A DNA stretch of 64,000 bases from Hyaloscypha bicolor E. Its lineage: Eukaryota; Ascomycota; Leotiomycetes; Helotiales; Hyaloscyphaceae. The translations under genes and the position numbers were made by a program. The DNA is taken from positions 4,427,147 through 4,491,146 of the forward strand of contig NW_020194512.1 in the NCBI RefSeq assembly GCF_002865645.1. The letters run 5' to 3'. Shown here piece by piece: positions 1 through 13,061 of the stretch. The notes beneath the pieces are model-generated. The model saw only the letters and a program-made list of their open reading frames with translations, did no database searches and had not been told where the DNA came from. The number at the start of each line of letters is the position of its first letter. Position 1 is the first letter of the stretch.

Positions 1-415
1 TTATTAAGTTTAGCTAATATAAATAAGCTAAAAATCTATTTTAATAATTTTACTAATTATTTTATTATTTTTATTAAATATTAAATATTTATAATATAAT
101 GTTTTAAATATATTTTTTTGCTTTATTTCCGATTTCTTTATTTATAATTTTTTATTTTTTTATAGAAATTAAATTATAATATATATATTACTAATTTAGT
201 TATTTATTTATTAATAAAGTCCGAAATATACTAGAATAAGCAAGCTATAATATTAATATAAAAGTCTTTAAATACTTAATAAAATATTATAAATAATACT
301 AGAAATTCAAATAATTATTAAAATAATTTAATTTTAATTTAAGAAATAATATTAATTTTAATTATTTTATTATTATTAATATTTTTTATATTTCTAATAA
401 GCTTATATTTTATAT
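1..415 (+). mobile_element. Older copia element, internal piece left of the nested insertion
   Basis: This AT-rich stretch is a diverged direct repeat of 3119-3505, which lies inside the pol region of the copia element starting at 416. Both copies carry the same ordered words, for example one ending in gcttatattttatat. In the later copy the sequence runs straight on into the second half of pol. Here it is cut off by an LTR. I therefore read it as the left part of an older same-family element whose right part resumes near 6396. The window start truncates it further. The coding frame is destroyed by RIP-type substitutions. Confidence 0.65.
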
Positions 416-660
416 ATATAGTTATAGAACTCGGGATATAAAATATAAATAATAGAATATAAGTAATAAAATATAAAATACGGGATATAGTTATATAACC
501 TTATATTTTATAAGTAATTTAACTAATAGCTAGTTCTTATTAGGCTTAATAGATTTAGGAATTATATATTAATACTATAATATTATAATTCTTATTTTTA
601 AATAATAATAACTTTATTAACTTTATATAAATAGTATTATATATTACTAATAAACTAATA
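416..660 (+). repeat. 5' LTR of nested copia element
   Basis: This segment matches 6165-6395 and 8948-9205 along its length, including shared words around the -TTATTAGGCTTAATAGA- region. Three copies at these spacings identify it as an LTR. Boundaries are good to about 10-15 bases. Confidence 0.7.
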
Positions 661-699
661 CTATTTAGTTTATATATATAAATTAAAGAATAGAATCTT

Positions 700-2560
700 T
701 TAAGCTAAAGAAGTATTTAATAGCCTATAGTAAAATTAAACTAGTTTATATTAAAGGAGAGAATTATTTATTAATTTTATAAAAAGTATCTAGTAGCCTA
801 AATAAGAAAATAACTAGCTTTTACTAAAAACTAATAACTATTTTATTAAAGAGAGAAATTATTTATTAACTTTACGAAAAAGTATTTAGTAGTTTAAAAG
901 AAAAAGACTTTAGTTTTTACTAATTAATAAGTAATTAGCTATTTCATTATTTATTTATCTATTTAACTATTTATAATTTTTTAAAACTAACTTCTTTTAG
1001 CCTTAAAACTACTTTTTTAAAAAATCTTCTTTTTATTTATATAATACCCGAATTTATAAAATCCTCTTTCCGAAATATATATTTTATATATATTAGAAAA
1101 AGCTTAGCTCTAAAGATTTAATATAATAGAACTATAGAATAAATATATATAAATAAAGAAATAAAAAAATAGTATTAACTTTATTATCTATAGTAATAAG
1201 AAAGTTCTAGACTATTTTAATATTAGATTATTCTAATATAAAATAGAGAAGTTAATTAATAATAATTTCTAGAAATTATTTAAGAATAATTTTAGTAATT
1301 TTAACTTTAAAATATTTAATTAACTAGATTAATATAAATTATATTAATTATAAGCTATTTTATAATATAGTAATATTTATATTAAATAAAATAATAAGAA
1401 ACTTATTATTATATAATTCTTAGTAAATACTATTTAGGAAAAAGAATAATATATCTAAACTATAACTAATATTATTACTATTAGACTAGACCTTAATATA
1501 GGCTCTATTACTTTATTATATATATTTCTTAATAATAGTATTATAAGAAATTAATATATTAAACTAATTATTATTTTTATTTCTATTAATACCGAATTAT
1601 AGAAAGCTAGTAATAACGGATTTTTATTACTTTTACTATTTTCAAATAGCCTTTTAAATAGCCCTTTTACTATAAAACTAATTAGAAAAGTAATAAAAAT
1701 ATATATTAAAATATAGAAATATAATAGAACTAATAGTAGTTTTAACTAAAAACTTACTATTTTCCTTAATATTTACTAATATATAAAGCTTTTATAAAAG
1801 GTATTAATAAGAGCTTTTCCTATTATATTAAAGGAACTAGTAAAAGATTACTTTTATAATAACTAGCTTTTTTAATATATATATAAAAAGGCTTATATAA
1901 ATATTTATAGCTTTTTTAAAAGTTCTAGTTTCTAATATTAAAACTTAGATAAGTAAAATACTATTATAATAGTAATTATAATAGCTTAATACTTTAAAAA
2001 AAAATATTTAAACTTATCTAGTTACTAATTAATAACCTATATAAATTATAATATAGATTAGTACCTGCTTTATAAAATACCGAATTTCTATATAATAATA
2101 TTATTACCTTTTATTAAGATATACTAGTATATTAATATATAGTTTCGGATTCTTTTTCTAATTTCGGCTAACTTATTAATAAACTCTAATTATTTAATAC
2201 TATTTATAAGAAGAAATAGTAAATTAATACCGAAATTCTCTTTATTAATTAATAATATTATTTAAGAAAATAGCTAAGTAACTATTTATTCGGAAATTAT
2301 TAATATAATTCTAGTTATAATTATAGTTCCCGAAATAGCTACTTAAATAACTATAAGTCCTATAATTATAATAACTATTTAAATAAATTATATTTTATAT
2401 ATAGAAAACCCGAATACTGCTTCTGGAAATATATATTAGAGAAATAAAAGACTAAAAAGGCTTGATTTAAAACCCGAAACCTTTATTAATTTAAGGCTTT
2501 AAACTCCCATTAATTTAATAAGGAATTTAATAGTAGCTATTTATAACTAGAAGCCGAAAT
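700..2560 (+). pseudogene. copia gag remains
   Basis: This is degraded coding sequence downstream of the 5' LTR. Around 2395-2460 one frame reads YRKPEYCFWKYILEK, which fits a CCHC zinc knuckle with C and G codons mutated by RIP. Two tandem similar segments occur at about 748-830 and 846-925. Stops occur in all frames. The assignment to gag rests on position after the LTR and on the knuckle, and is moderate. Confidence 0.5.
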
Positions 2561-3504
2561 TAAGAGAAAAAATATTATAAAAGTAATAAAAATAATAATA
2601 AAGAGAACTATTTAAATAGTACTTTTAAGGCTCTTTTAATATTAATAAATAAAATAGAGAAAAATATTTAGATTTCTATTTTATTTTAGTTAAAAGCCTT
2701 TTAGTTACTTTTATTATATTAATAACTATAATTAATATTTTTATAAATAATCTTAATTTCCTTTTTTTATATACTAATTAATAAATAAGAATTATATTTT
2801 GGAATTTAATAAACTATTAATAGAATTAGCTATAAAGAATATTTAAACCTTTATAATAAATAGTATCTCTAAATATAATATCTATTACTTTTATAGAAAT
2901 TATAATTAATACTAGAGCTTTTAGATTCTTAATTATTAGTTCTAATTAATTTCAAGCTTTATAATAGACTAATAATAGTATTAAACTTAATAAAACTATT
3001 AAAGATTAAGTTAATATCTAGTTTAATATTAGATCTATATCTTCTATTAGATCTATAATAATAAAAATACTAATTAAGTAAATATAATTTTATATTATAT
3101 TTATAAAAACTTTATTTTTATTTAGCTTAACTAATATAAATAAGCTAGAAGTCTATTTTAATATTTTAAATGCTTTTCTTTGCTTTAAAATATTATATTA
3201 TAAAGTTTTATTTCCGAATTCTTTAATTATAACTTCTGTTTTTTTTATAAATATTGAATTATAATATTTATATTATTACTTTAATTATTTAGTAATTAAT
3301 AAGCTCCGAAATATATTAGAATAAGCAGGCTATAATATTAATATAGAAGCCTTTAAATATCTTATAAAATATTATAAATAATACTAGAAATTCGGATAAT
3401 TACTAAAATAATTTAAGTTTAATCTAAAAAATAATATTAGTTTTAATTATTCTATTATTATTAATATTTTCTATATTTCTAATAAGCTTATATTTTATAT
3501 TATT

Positions 3505-5870
3505 AATAAAGGTACCCGATATTAAACTAGCTAATAGCTATAAAATATTAGTATCTTATATACTTGAAATACCTTAAAATAATATTAAATTAATATCTAT
3601 TCAAGTTTTTTTAATTAAATTATAATAGATACTAGAAAATAATTTATAAATATTATAAATATTAAAATTAAAATTATTCTTATAAAAGCTTATAATTCTA
3701 TCGGAATTATAGAATATTATTATAGTTTAATTTAATATATTTATCTTATTATTATAACCGAAATTAATAAAATTAATAATAATAATATATTTCAAATAGC
3801 TTTTAAAACTATTAATAACTTTATAGAATCTAATAGTATTATTCTAATTCTTTTAGTTTATAGTACTTTATTTTAAATAATTAAATATAATATTCTATTA
3901 CTAACTATATTATAATAATTAGTAGTATTTAAGAAAGTAATAGCAGAAATTCAAAAGCTTTAAGCTAGATATTAAATTATAAATACCCTAAATACTTGAA
4001 ATAGTTCTAATACTACTAATATTTATAAACTTTTCCTAAATTTAGATATTTTTATATAATATAAAGAAATACTAATTAATTTAATAATTGAAATAGGCTA
4101 TATAAACTTATAATAATAAATAGAAAGTCTTATATACTAGCTCTATTATATAGTAATACTACTTTCTATTTAACTTCTATAAAGCCCTTTTATAAAAGAG
4201 ATATTAAGGTTAGTACTAATAATTCCGAATTTGAATTTATTTCCGAACTTTATAATAAGACTAAAAGTAATATAAATATAATTCCTTTTACTATTTCTAC
4301 TATTTTATTATAGTATAATAGAAAATACCCTTATAAGAATTCTAATATTATAGTATTTCTATAAAATAATAACCTATATAAGAACTTTTATTAAATTGAA
4401 ATTACTAGCCTTTTAGAAAAGAATATATTTAAAGTTTTTTAGATTTCAGATACTAAAAAAAAAAAAATTTTTAATTTCCGGGTTATTAATAAAATTAAGA
4501 ATAAGAATATAGAAAGAGAATTTAAGAAATCGAGACTAGTTATTTAAGCTTATAATAATAATAAGAAATATATAATATTAATATAATTACTAATTATCTA
4601 ATAAATTAGCTAGAAAATTATTCTCTATATTATTACTATAATTATAGAAATTATAGAACTATATTTATAGAATATATTATAAGCTTATATTTAATTAATA
4701 ACTTTACTTAATTATAATTTTTATATTAATCTATTTTATAAGCTTATTAGATAATTAAATTTAAATAATAATTTAATTCTAAAAATTATAAAACTATTAT
4801 ATAATATATTAGAAGCTAGAAACTATTAGTTTAAAACTTATTATTTCTACTATATTAATAAGCTTTCTATAGAATAGTTAACTTATAATTCTTACCTTTT
4901 CTATAATAAGTAACTATTCGGAATTATTAGTCTTTAAACTAATAATATTTTATTTATTAGAAATAAGAATTTTGCGAAAATAAAATAATTAAAGCTTTAT
5001 AAAACTAAGTTTTTAGCTAAGAAATACAAATGCCTTACTTTTAATTATAATCTCAAATTTAATAAAGGTATTATTTATATAGAAACTACTAGAATTACCT
5101 TTATATAGAAATATTAATATAAAAACTTTCGAATTATATTAATTAAGAATACTATTATTATAAATAATAGAAATATTATATATTAATATCTTTTTATTAA
5201 GAATTAATATATTACCTAATATACTACAATAGTATATATTATATTAGTTTATTAACTAGAAGCTTTATATAATCTATTAATTATTATTTAAGCTATTAAA
5301 TTTTCAAAAGCTAATATTAAGGTATTTAATAAATATATTTAATAGTAAATTAAAAATACTATTAGAGAACTGAGATTTATAAAGCTAGTAAAGAAGTTCT
5401 TATATTTAATTATTTTTATAAATATTTTATTTATAAATAATCGAGATTTTTTCTTTTAAATTAGATATATTCTAGTTTTAATAAATAGAATTAGATATAC
5501 TAATATTATTTACTAGTTCTTTACTAAGTATAAGAAAGTTACTAGAAGTATTCTAGCTTTAGAACTTTATAATATAGCTTATAGTTTTAATATAAGTATT
5601 TCTATTAAATTAATAATTAATAAAATACTAGAAATAGAACTTTTATTAGTTATTTATATAGATTTGAAATTATTATATAAATACCTTATTAAATTAGGTA
5701 TTATTTAAAAAAAAAATCTAATAATTAATATAATATATCTCTATTAGATATTTAAATAATAAGAGATTATAGAAATTAAATAAATTAAAAGAAAATTAAA
5801 TTCTATTAATTTTATAATAAAATTAAAATTATTAAATACTTTTAAATATCTAATTAATACAAATATAATA
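3505..5870 (+). pseudogene. copia pol (integrase C-term, RT, RNase H), degraded
   Basis: Residual copia polyprotein. Around 3950-4200 the frame gives pieces typical of the integrase tail before RT (a trace of the VKPF block that ends many fungal copia integrases). Around 4700-5000 there are RT remnants. Around 5420-5870 an RNase H-like segment is readable, with SRDFSFQIGYILVL-like and VTRSILALELYNIAY-like blocks and a late LLYKYLIKLG block. It is interrupted by many TAG/TAA codons. A second, more decayed copy of the same segment lies at 6400-8745. Non-functional. Confidence 0.7.
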
Positions 5871-6164
5871 TAATTAGATATAGAGAAATAGATTAAATAT
5901 AAATAGAATAGAAAATAGATATATAGAATAGAAAGAAATAAATATATAGAATAGAAAAATATTATAAAAAAGAAAGTTATATATAAAAGGCTATAGCCTT
6001 TAATATATAACTAAAATCTTAAAAAGTAATATAAATATATAAAGCATTTAGGAAATCTGGTATTAGGCCAAATTAGGGAATTTATATATAATTAGAGAAA
6101 AATACTGTTTTTTGCGTTTTTTTTAGAAAAGATCTAATATTAGTATAGTTATTTCTTTAGAAGT

Positions 6165-6395
6165 TATATATATAATTATAGGATTCGAGATATAAGATAT
6201 AGGTAATAGAATATAAAATATAGTTATATAATTTTATATTCTATAAATAATTTAATTAATAGCTAGTTTCTATTAGGCTTAGTAAATTTAGAAATTATAT
6301 ATTAATATTATAATATTATAATTCTTATTTCTAAATAATAATAACTTTATTAATCTTATATAAATAGTATTCTATAATTATATAATAGTATTATT
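6165..6395 (+). repeat. 3' LTR of nested copia element
   Basis: Direct repeat of 416-660 and 8948-9205. It follows the RNase H remains and an AT-rich tail containing a T-run and GCGTTTTTTTT. Its downstream edge joins sequence (tattattaataaagg) that is internal to pol in the nested copy at about 3490-3505, which marks the insertion point. Confidence 0.7.
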
Positions 6396-9205
6396 AATAA
6401 AGGCATTTAATATTAAGTTAAATAATAGCTTTAAAATATTAATATAATATATATTTGAAATATATTTAAATAATACTAAATTAATAATTATTTAGGCTCT
6501 TTTAATTAGATTATAGTAAATACCGGAAAGTGGTTTATTAATAAAAAGTTTATTTAATTTATAAATACTATAAATATAAAAATTAAAATTATTTCTATAA
6601 AAGTTTATAACTTTATTAAAATTATAAAATATTATTATAAATTAATTTAATATATTTATTTTATTATTATAGCTAAAATTAATAGAATTAATAAAAACAT
6701 TATATTTTAAATAGCTTTTAAGGCTATTAATAATTCTATAAAATTTATAATATTTTATTTCAAATAATTAAATATAATATTTTATTATTTATTATTTATT
6801 ATTTATTATTTTATAATAATTAAAAATTCTTAAAAAAGTAATAATAGAAATCCAGAAGCTTTAAACTAAAATATTAAGTTATAAATGCCTTAAATATTCG
6901 AAATAATTCTAATATAAGTAGTATTTATAAACTTTTTTTAAATTCAAATATTTTTATATAATATAAAGAAAATATTAATTAATTTAATAACTAAAATAGA
7001 TTATATAAGCTAGTAGCTATTAATAAAAGAACTATATACTAGATCTATTATATAGTAATATTTTTTTTATTTAATTTCTATAAAGCCCTTTTATATAAAA
7101 GATATTAAAATTAATATATTTTAATTTAAATAAATTTTTAAAATAGTATAAATATAATTCTTTTTATTATTTCTATTATTTTATTAAAATATAATAGAGA
7201 ATATTCTTATAAAAACTCTAATATTATAATATTTCTATAAAATAATATTTAGTATAATAATTCCTGTTATATTAAAGTTATTAACTTTTTAGAAAAAAAA
7301 ATATTTAAAATTATTTCTAGATTTCAAATATTAAAAGAAATATATACTTTTAATTTCTAATTTATTAATAAAATTAAAAATAAAAAATACTAAAAAGAAG
7401 CTAAAGAAATCGAAACTTATTATTTAGGCTTATAATAATAATAAGAAATATATAATATTAATATAATTACTTATTATTTAATATATTAATTAAAGAATTG
7501 TTTTTATTATTATTATTATAATAATAAATATAATAGAATTATATTTATATAATATTTTATAAGTTTATATCTAATTAATAATCTTATTTAATTATAATTT
7601 TTATATTAATTTTATTTTATAAGTTTATTAAAAAGCTAAGTTTAAAGAATAATTCTATTTTAAAAGTTATAAAACTATTATATAATATATTAAAAGCTAG
7701 AAATTACTAGTTTAAAACTTATTATTTTTATTATATTAATAAAGTTTTTATAAAGTAATTAACTTATAACTCTTGCCTCTTTTATAATAAATAATTCTTT
7801 AAATTATTAGCCTTTAAACTAATAATACTTTATTTATTAAAACTAAGAATTTTATAAAAATAAAGTAATTAAAACTTTAAGAAACTAAATTCTTAGCTAA
7901 AAAATATAAATGCCTTATTTTTAATTATAATTTCAAGTTTAATAAAGATATTATTTATATAAATATTACTAGAATTATTTTTATATAAAAATACTAGTAT
8001 AAAAACCCTTAAATTATTTCTATAAAAAATATTATTATTATAAGTAATAAAGGTACTATTTATTAAAATCTCTTTATTAAAAATTAATATATTATCTAAT
8101 ATACTAGAAAAATATATATTATATTAATTTATTAATTAGAAGCTTTATATAATTTATTAATTATTATTTAAGTTATTAAATTCTCGAAAATTAATATAAA
8201 AGTATTTAATAAATATATTTAATAATAAATTAAAAATATTATTAATAAATTAAAATTTATGAAACTAATAAAGAAGTTCTTATATTTAATTATTTATAAA
8301 TAATAGAGATATTTCTTTTAAATCGAATATATTCTAGTTTTAATAAATAGAACTAAATATATTAATATTATTTATTAATTCTTAATTAAATATAAAAGAA
8401 TTACTAAAAGTATTTTAATTTTAGAATTATATAATATAGTTTATAGCTTGAATATAAGTGCTTTAATTAAATTTATAATTAATAAAATACTAGAAATAGA
8501 ACTATTACTAATAATTTATATAAATTCGAAGTTATTATATAAATGCCTTATTAAATTAGATATTACTTAAAAGAAATATCTAATAATTAATATAATATAT
8601 CTTTACTAAATATATAAATAACAAGATATTATAAAAGTTAAATAAATTAAGGGAAAATCGAATTCTAATAACTTTATAATAAAATTAAAGCTATTAAATA
8701 CTTTTAAATACCTTATTAATATAAATATAATATAATTAAATATAAAGAAATAAATTAAATATAAATAAAATAGAAAATAAATATATAAAATAGAAATATA
8801 AAATAAATAAATATATATAAATATATAAAGTATTTAGGAAAATTTAATATTAGATTAAATTAGAAAAATAGTATATAATTAAAAGAAAATATTATTTTTC
8901 GCGTTTTTAAAGAACTTTTAATATTAATATAGCTATTTTTTAAAAGTTATATATATAATTATAGAACTAGAAATATAAGATATAAGTAATAAAATATAAA
9001 TAATAAAATATAAAATATGAGATATAATTATATAATCTCGCGTTTTATAAATAACTTAATTAGTAATTAGTTTTTATTAGACTTAATAGATTTAGGAATT
9101 ACATATTAATATTATAATATTATAATTCTTATTTCTGAATATTAATTACTTTACTAATTTAATATATTTATATTTTATATATATTATATAATAGTATTAT
9201 ATAGG
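6396..9205 (+). mobile_element. Older copia element, right part (pol second half and 3' LTR)
   Basis: This begins with the same words found at 3490-3520 and then parallels 3505-6160 through RT and RNase H remains, ending in an LTR at about 8948-9205. It has no LTR or gag of its own on the left. Its left part is the piece at 1-415, displaced by the nested insertion of 416-6395. It is more degraded than the nested copy, with longer runs of A/T and lost words. Non-functional. Confidence 0.65.
8948..9205 (+). repeat. 3' LTR of the older copia element
   Basis: Third copy of the LTR sequence seen at 416-660 and 6165-6395. It is preceded by a tail region containing GCGTTTTT, as before 6165. RIP-degraded. 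Confidence 0.65.
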
Positions 9206-9882
9206 CCTTTAATAATATTATAAATTATTATATAAAAAGTAATAACTTCAATTTATTAAAAGTATATTTTAATTAAGCTTATTTTATAGCCTTTAATTTT
9301 CTTATAATCTAGCTTTTTTTATATAATATTTATAAGCTATTAATACTTTTACTTTTTTTTCTTTATTATTATTCTTTAAATAAAATCAAGATCTAGTTTA
9401 TATTATGCGAGTTATTAGTAATAAAGAAATATTTCTTTAATTAAAACTATTTAAAAAATTATATTATTATTATAATTACTTATAGATAATTTAGAAATAT
9501 ATAATTTAATTATCTTAACCTCAAAAGATTTATTCTTCTTATTATACAATATATCCCACTTCTGAAAAGTGTATTTAAGTATATTTAAGCTATATTTAAT
9601 ATATAAAATCTTAGAAATTATATAATTCTTAGAGATTCAACTAAGAATCTCTTCTTTATAAGGCTCAAGATCAATTTTTAGAGGCATTTTTAATGCTACA
9701 CAATGTATGCAATAGATTAAAGGTGGTATAATAAGAGTAAGTTATGGTGGGGGTAAAAAAGCGATATTGCAAAAAAAGCCATTGAGCCTTTTGGTCGCTA
9801 GGGTCAACCGTACGAGGCGAGAAGGCATCGCGATTCCTCGCGTCATCCTCCGTTTACCACAACTCTCCACTATATCTTGAAG
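9206..9882. other. AT-rich to normal transition, no gene seen
   Basis: 9206-9720 is AT-rich with no recognisable coding motif. A small hairpin (agagatt...aatctct) occurs near 9630-9652. From about 9740 the composition becomes normal. The last ~140 bases are the likely promoter and 5' leader of the makorin-like gene. Confidence 0.4.
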
Positions 9883-10835
9883 ATGTCCGCCATCACCACT
9901 CGGCGTCTGCCACCTGTAGAGGTCGACTGTAAGTGGTGGATGCGCGGGTATTGCGCGCGAGGCAGTGCTTGCTATTTCAAACACGATGCTGCCATGCTTG
10001 CTGCAGATATAAGGCAAGATCAATCAACTACCGCCGCGTCTTCTTCAAATCATCGTGCAAGCCCTGCAGAGAACGATGCCACCGAATGTATATTCGCCCC
10101 TCAGTTCCGCGCCTGACATGTGCTCACTGTCGACACAGCTTCTCAGACGTGCGCGATCTGCTTCGAGAGACCAGACACGTACGGCCTCCTGGTGAATTGC
10201 GAGCACGCCTTCTGTCTTGGTATGCCCTCTCCAAAGTCTCCTGCTCGGACCTAACATTGCCAGAATGCATTCGGAATTGGCGTGCTACACTCCCCGAAAA
10301 CCCCACCTCCGAGAACGAGCTGAAGAAGACCAGCAAGACATGCCCGATGTGTCGTTCCCAAAGCGACTTCATCATCCCGAGTTCCATTTGGCCAACAGCA
10401 GCTACAAACGAGAATCCGATGAAGAAGGAAATCGTGGAAAGATATCTTGGGCGTCTCAGAACTATTCCTTGCAAACATTTTGAGAAAAGCATCAACGATT
10501 CAGCGCCGCCAGACTACAAATTCAAGTGCCAATTCGGAAACCATTGCCATTATTCGCACGCACACCCCATCACAAAGGAGCCATACATCTTCTCGGAGGA
10601 AGAGCTGCAGCGCCGGCGCAAGCCACGGATGAGAGCACAGATGCTGGACGAGATGGCGATCATTGAGATGCTGTTCAACAACCTGACAGCTGACTATCTT
10701 TCTACCGACGACGATGGAGACGGAGACGAATTTGATGAAGTGGACGACTTCGAGGACCGTATTGTCTTCGAGGCCGAGTTCTTCGGCCTATCAGACGATT
10801 TTGATGACTTCGGATATGATTATGGGTCGGACTGA
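9883..10835 (+). CDS. Makorin-like E3 ubiquitin ligase (CCCH-RING-CCCH)
   Basis: Three exons: 9883-10087, 10139-10219 and 10264-10835. The introns are 10088-10138 (GTATAT...ACACAG) and 10220-10263 (GTATGC...TGCCAG). The spliced length is 858 nt, 285 residues, in frame throughout. The start is ATG at 9883. Residues ~19-37 hold a CCCH finger (CKWWMRGYCARGSACYFKH). Splicing then yields a RING finger beginning TCAICFERP, with CEHAFCL joined across intron 2 to ECIRNW and later CPMCR. A second CCCH finger (CKHF...CKFGNHCHYSH type) follows. The tail is strongly acidic (D/E-rich). Known makorins combine CCCH and RING fingers and act as RNA-associated ubiquitin ligases; that role here is inferred. The unspliced frames look broken, which is why the splice model matters. 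Confidence 0.85.
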
Positions 10836-11160
10836 ACGTGCGAAGGGACACATTTCTTGGTCCCTATATTCTTGCTTGGCCGGTGCTAATATTTGTGGTA
10901 TTTTGAGTGCTCCGTGGCATGGAAGGTGTTGGATGGGGATTTGTGAGACACAATATGTGAAGCCAAGAAACTGGCAAAGGCCTAATGGATATGTTGTTCA
11001 ATTTCAGGAGCATCTTTCCCACCTTGCGTGCCGAACATCTCCGCGCTAGAACCGACATCGAAATCGCATTAATAATGACCGACCCGCGAGTCGTCAGACG
11101 AGATCACTTCCGATTGGCAATGTACCTTTCTTCTTCCTCTCTGCATCCTTCTGTAGCAGC
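10836..11160. other. Spacer between makorin-like gene and NACHT-subtilase relic
   Basis: Normal composition. It should contain the makorin-like 3' untranslated region. Short open frames exist but show no recognisable motif. A pyrimidine-rich tract ending ctgtag at 11149-11157 looks like an intron acceptor belonging to the following relic. Confidence 0.4.
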
Positions 11161-12658
11161 GACAAAAAGACGACAAGGATCTTACTTTACATTATTGTCG
11201 GGGCTCTACGACCCCTTATAGCACGTGAGATGAAAACTGTACTCAACCTTGCCATTTCCCCAGGAGCTCGATCGATCGAAGACCTCAAACTTCAACCTGA
11301 CGAGGTGTTCCAGAACCGGGTTAGGACTCTCTGCGGCCTTTTTGTGACAATCGTCGAAAATAGAATCTTTCTTTTTCATCAAACTGCGAGTGAGTTTCTC
11401 ATTGCCCAGGATGATGCCTCTCAATATAAAGGAAGATCAGTTCCATACCCTGATCAGTGGCAGCACTCTTTTCCCCCAAGGATATCTCATGGTCTCTGCG
11501 CTCAGATCTGTACATCGTTTTTGATGTTTGATACCTTTAGGGACAGATTCCCTAACTTCGGCAACCAGGAATTTGATTACGAAGGGATATGGAAACCATC
11601 CTTAAGGAAAAGTTTGCTTCAGAGAGCGACTAGCTTTTATACAACTGAAAGTGTTTTCTTGGAGTATGCCATGAAAAGTGGGATCGAACATCTCGTCGCT
11701 AGTCGCCAGGTGGACACTAAACCTTCCGGATCTATGAAGGTAGCAGTGATTGACGACGGAATCGATCCACGCCAAGAGGACCTAACTGGCAAGATCATCA
11801 TTTTGCTAGCACCCGAAATTCCCTAGTCGCATAAGTGCATACTTTGTCCTGCGGGCCACCATAGGACAATGATAGCAAGGCTAATTTGTCGTTTGTGCCC
11901 GAACGTGAAGTTATATATAGCAAGGATACAGGAATCAAATGGGAAGAGACTTATTACTAGACAGTCCGCTACGCAGGTATGTGCATACAAAGTTCTCCTC
12001 TTCCTCAACTGAAGTGGTATTTTTCCTAAATTAGAGGATATTGGCAGTACACTGGGCCATACAGAAAGGCGTGCATATAATCTGTATAAGCTGGGCCATC
12101 AAAAGTACAGTCGACGAGTCCGACATCAGAACCTTGGGGGAAGCGATAAAAACTGCTCATGATGCAAACATTATTATTCTCTGTGCATTCTCCGACCAAC
12201 ACAACAGCCCTTCCGGGAATCATTTCCCCTACACGTGGAAGCCTTGGTGCTGGACCATCAGAGAAGCGACCGCGATGGGGAATATTTGCAACAAGGTGGA
12301 TAAGACGGAAGTCGATTTTCTATTCCCCGGAGAACAAACCCTTATTCATCAGGAATCTAACAGCGGAACTTCCGTCTCAGATGAGAAGTGAGCGAATGGA
12401 GCGAGCATCTCAATAGGGTTAGTCGTAGGGGCGGCCGCGATATTATTGTCTATAAGACAGTTGGTGAAGCCAGAGTTCTACGAGAAGTTGCAATAACCGG
12501 AAATAATGAAGGTGGCATTCGAAATATTCTGGACAGGAAGGAATAGCGACCATTTCAAGGCACGAGACCACTTTCTACCACTTTTTGGAGATGCGTGCGA
12601 GAATTGGGAAGTAAAGGACTTACGACATCAGGTGAAGTTCTTGGTTTGGTATATATAA
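11161..12658 (+). pseudogene. NACHT-subtilisin (peptidase S8) NLR-like gene, 5'-truncated relic
   Basis: Frame 11161-11976 encodes a post-NACHT helical region (ILLYIIVGALRPL, then VRTLCGLFVTIVENRIFLFHQTASEFL), then a subtilase domain. An intron at 11977-12034 (GTATGT...AATTAG) joins in frame to 12035-12658. The catalytic blocks are all recognisable: Asp in VAVIDDGID, His in GHHRTMIA (the glycine of HGT is now Arg) and Ser in NGASIS. Three in-frame stops break it: TAG at 11824, TGA at 12389 and TAA at 12494. No frameshift is needed to read from 11161 to the terminal TAA at 12656. The NACHT ATPase part is absent; the makorin-like gene lies where it would be. Known relatives are fungal NOD-like receptors with a protease effector. 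Non-functional as it stands. Confidence 0.75.
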
Positions 12659-13061
12659 GTGTGATTTCTATCACCTTTCTTGTCAATATAAAAAATAAAT
12701 AGAAGAGTTTAGCGATTTGAGCTTTACTAATGAGATTTTAATAATTAGGACAACTCAAGTAGAGCTTTCTAGCCCTTTTAACTAGTCTAATAACAAAACA
12801 GACAACTTGGGCGTAGGATTAGAACCTGTAAACATTAAATAGTGCTTTTATCTTAACACTTATTATAGTAGGGATCACGCGGACGTTTGTCACGTGATCC
12901 AAGCGAGTGACGCTTTAAAGCGTGCTCTGCTCCCAGCTCTCACTAGCTCCTTAGTCAATTGCATTAGCTTTTACTCCCTCCATATTATGGTTATATGTAC
13001 CCCTCTTTAATACTGAGCGACGCATGGGGGTGGTTTCAGCGTAGCGTACGCCCCCGTCTCC
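12659..13061. other. Spacer with CACGTGATCC palindrome
   Basis: No gene seen. At 12872-12900 an inverted repeat has 8-bp arms (GGATCACG / CGTGATCC) around a 13-base loop. It is followed by gacgctttaaagcg, another short self-complementary word. Composition drops to AT-rich around 12680-12860. CACGTG-bearing inverted repeats also occur at 53543-53587. These may be edges of decayed mobile sequences. Confidence 0.35.

Larger units (their letters stand above)
416..6395 (+). mobile_element. Full-length Ty1/copia retrotransposon, RIP-degraded, nested
   Basis: About 6 kb lies between two ~230-250 bp direct repeats (LTRs at about 416-660 and 6165-6395), a normal size for Ty1/copia. Internally, on the plus strand and in order, I see gag remains with a mutated zinc knuckle near 2400-2460, an integrase C-terminal region near 3505-4200, a reverse transcriptase region near 4700-5340, and an RNase H region near 5400-5870. 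This order (integrase before RT) is the copia order. Almost every C has become T or G become A, so the frame is full of stops and the element cannot be autonomous. It sits inside an older copy of the same family. Exact LTR ends and the target duplication could not be fixed because RIP has blurred them. Confidence 0.75.

Noticed and set aside
9742..10023. Minus-strand 93-codon frame over the makorin start
   Set aside because: No motif, and it overlaps a plus-strand CCCH-RING gene supported by domains and splicing.
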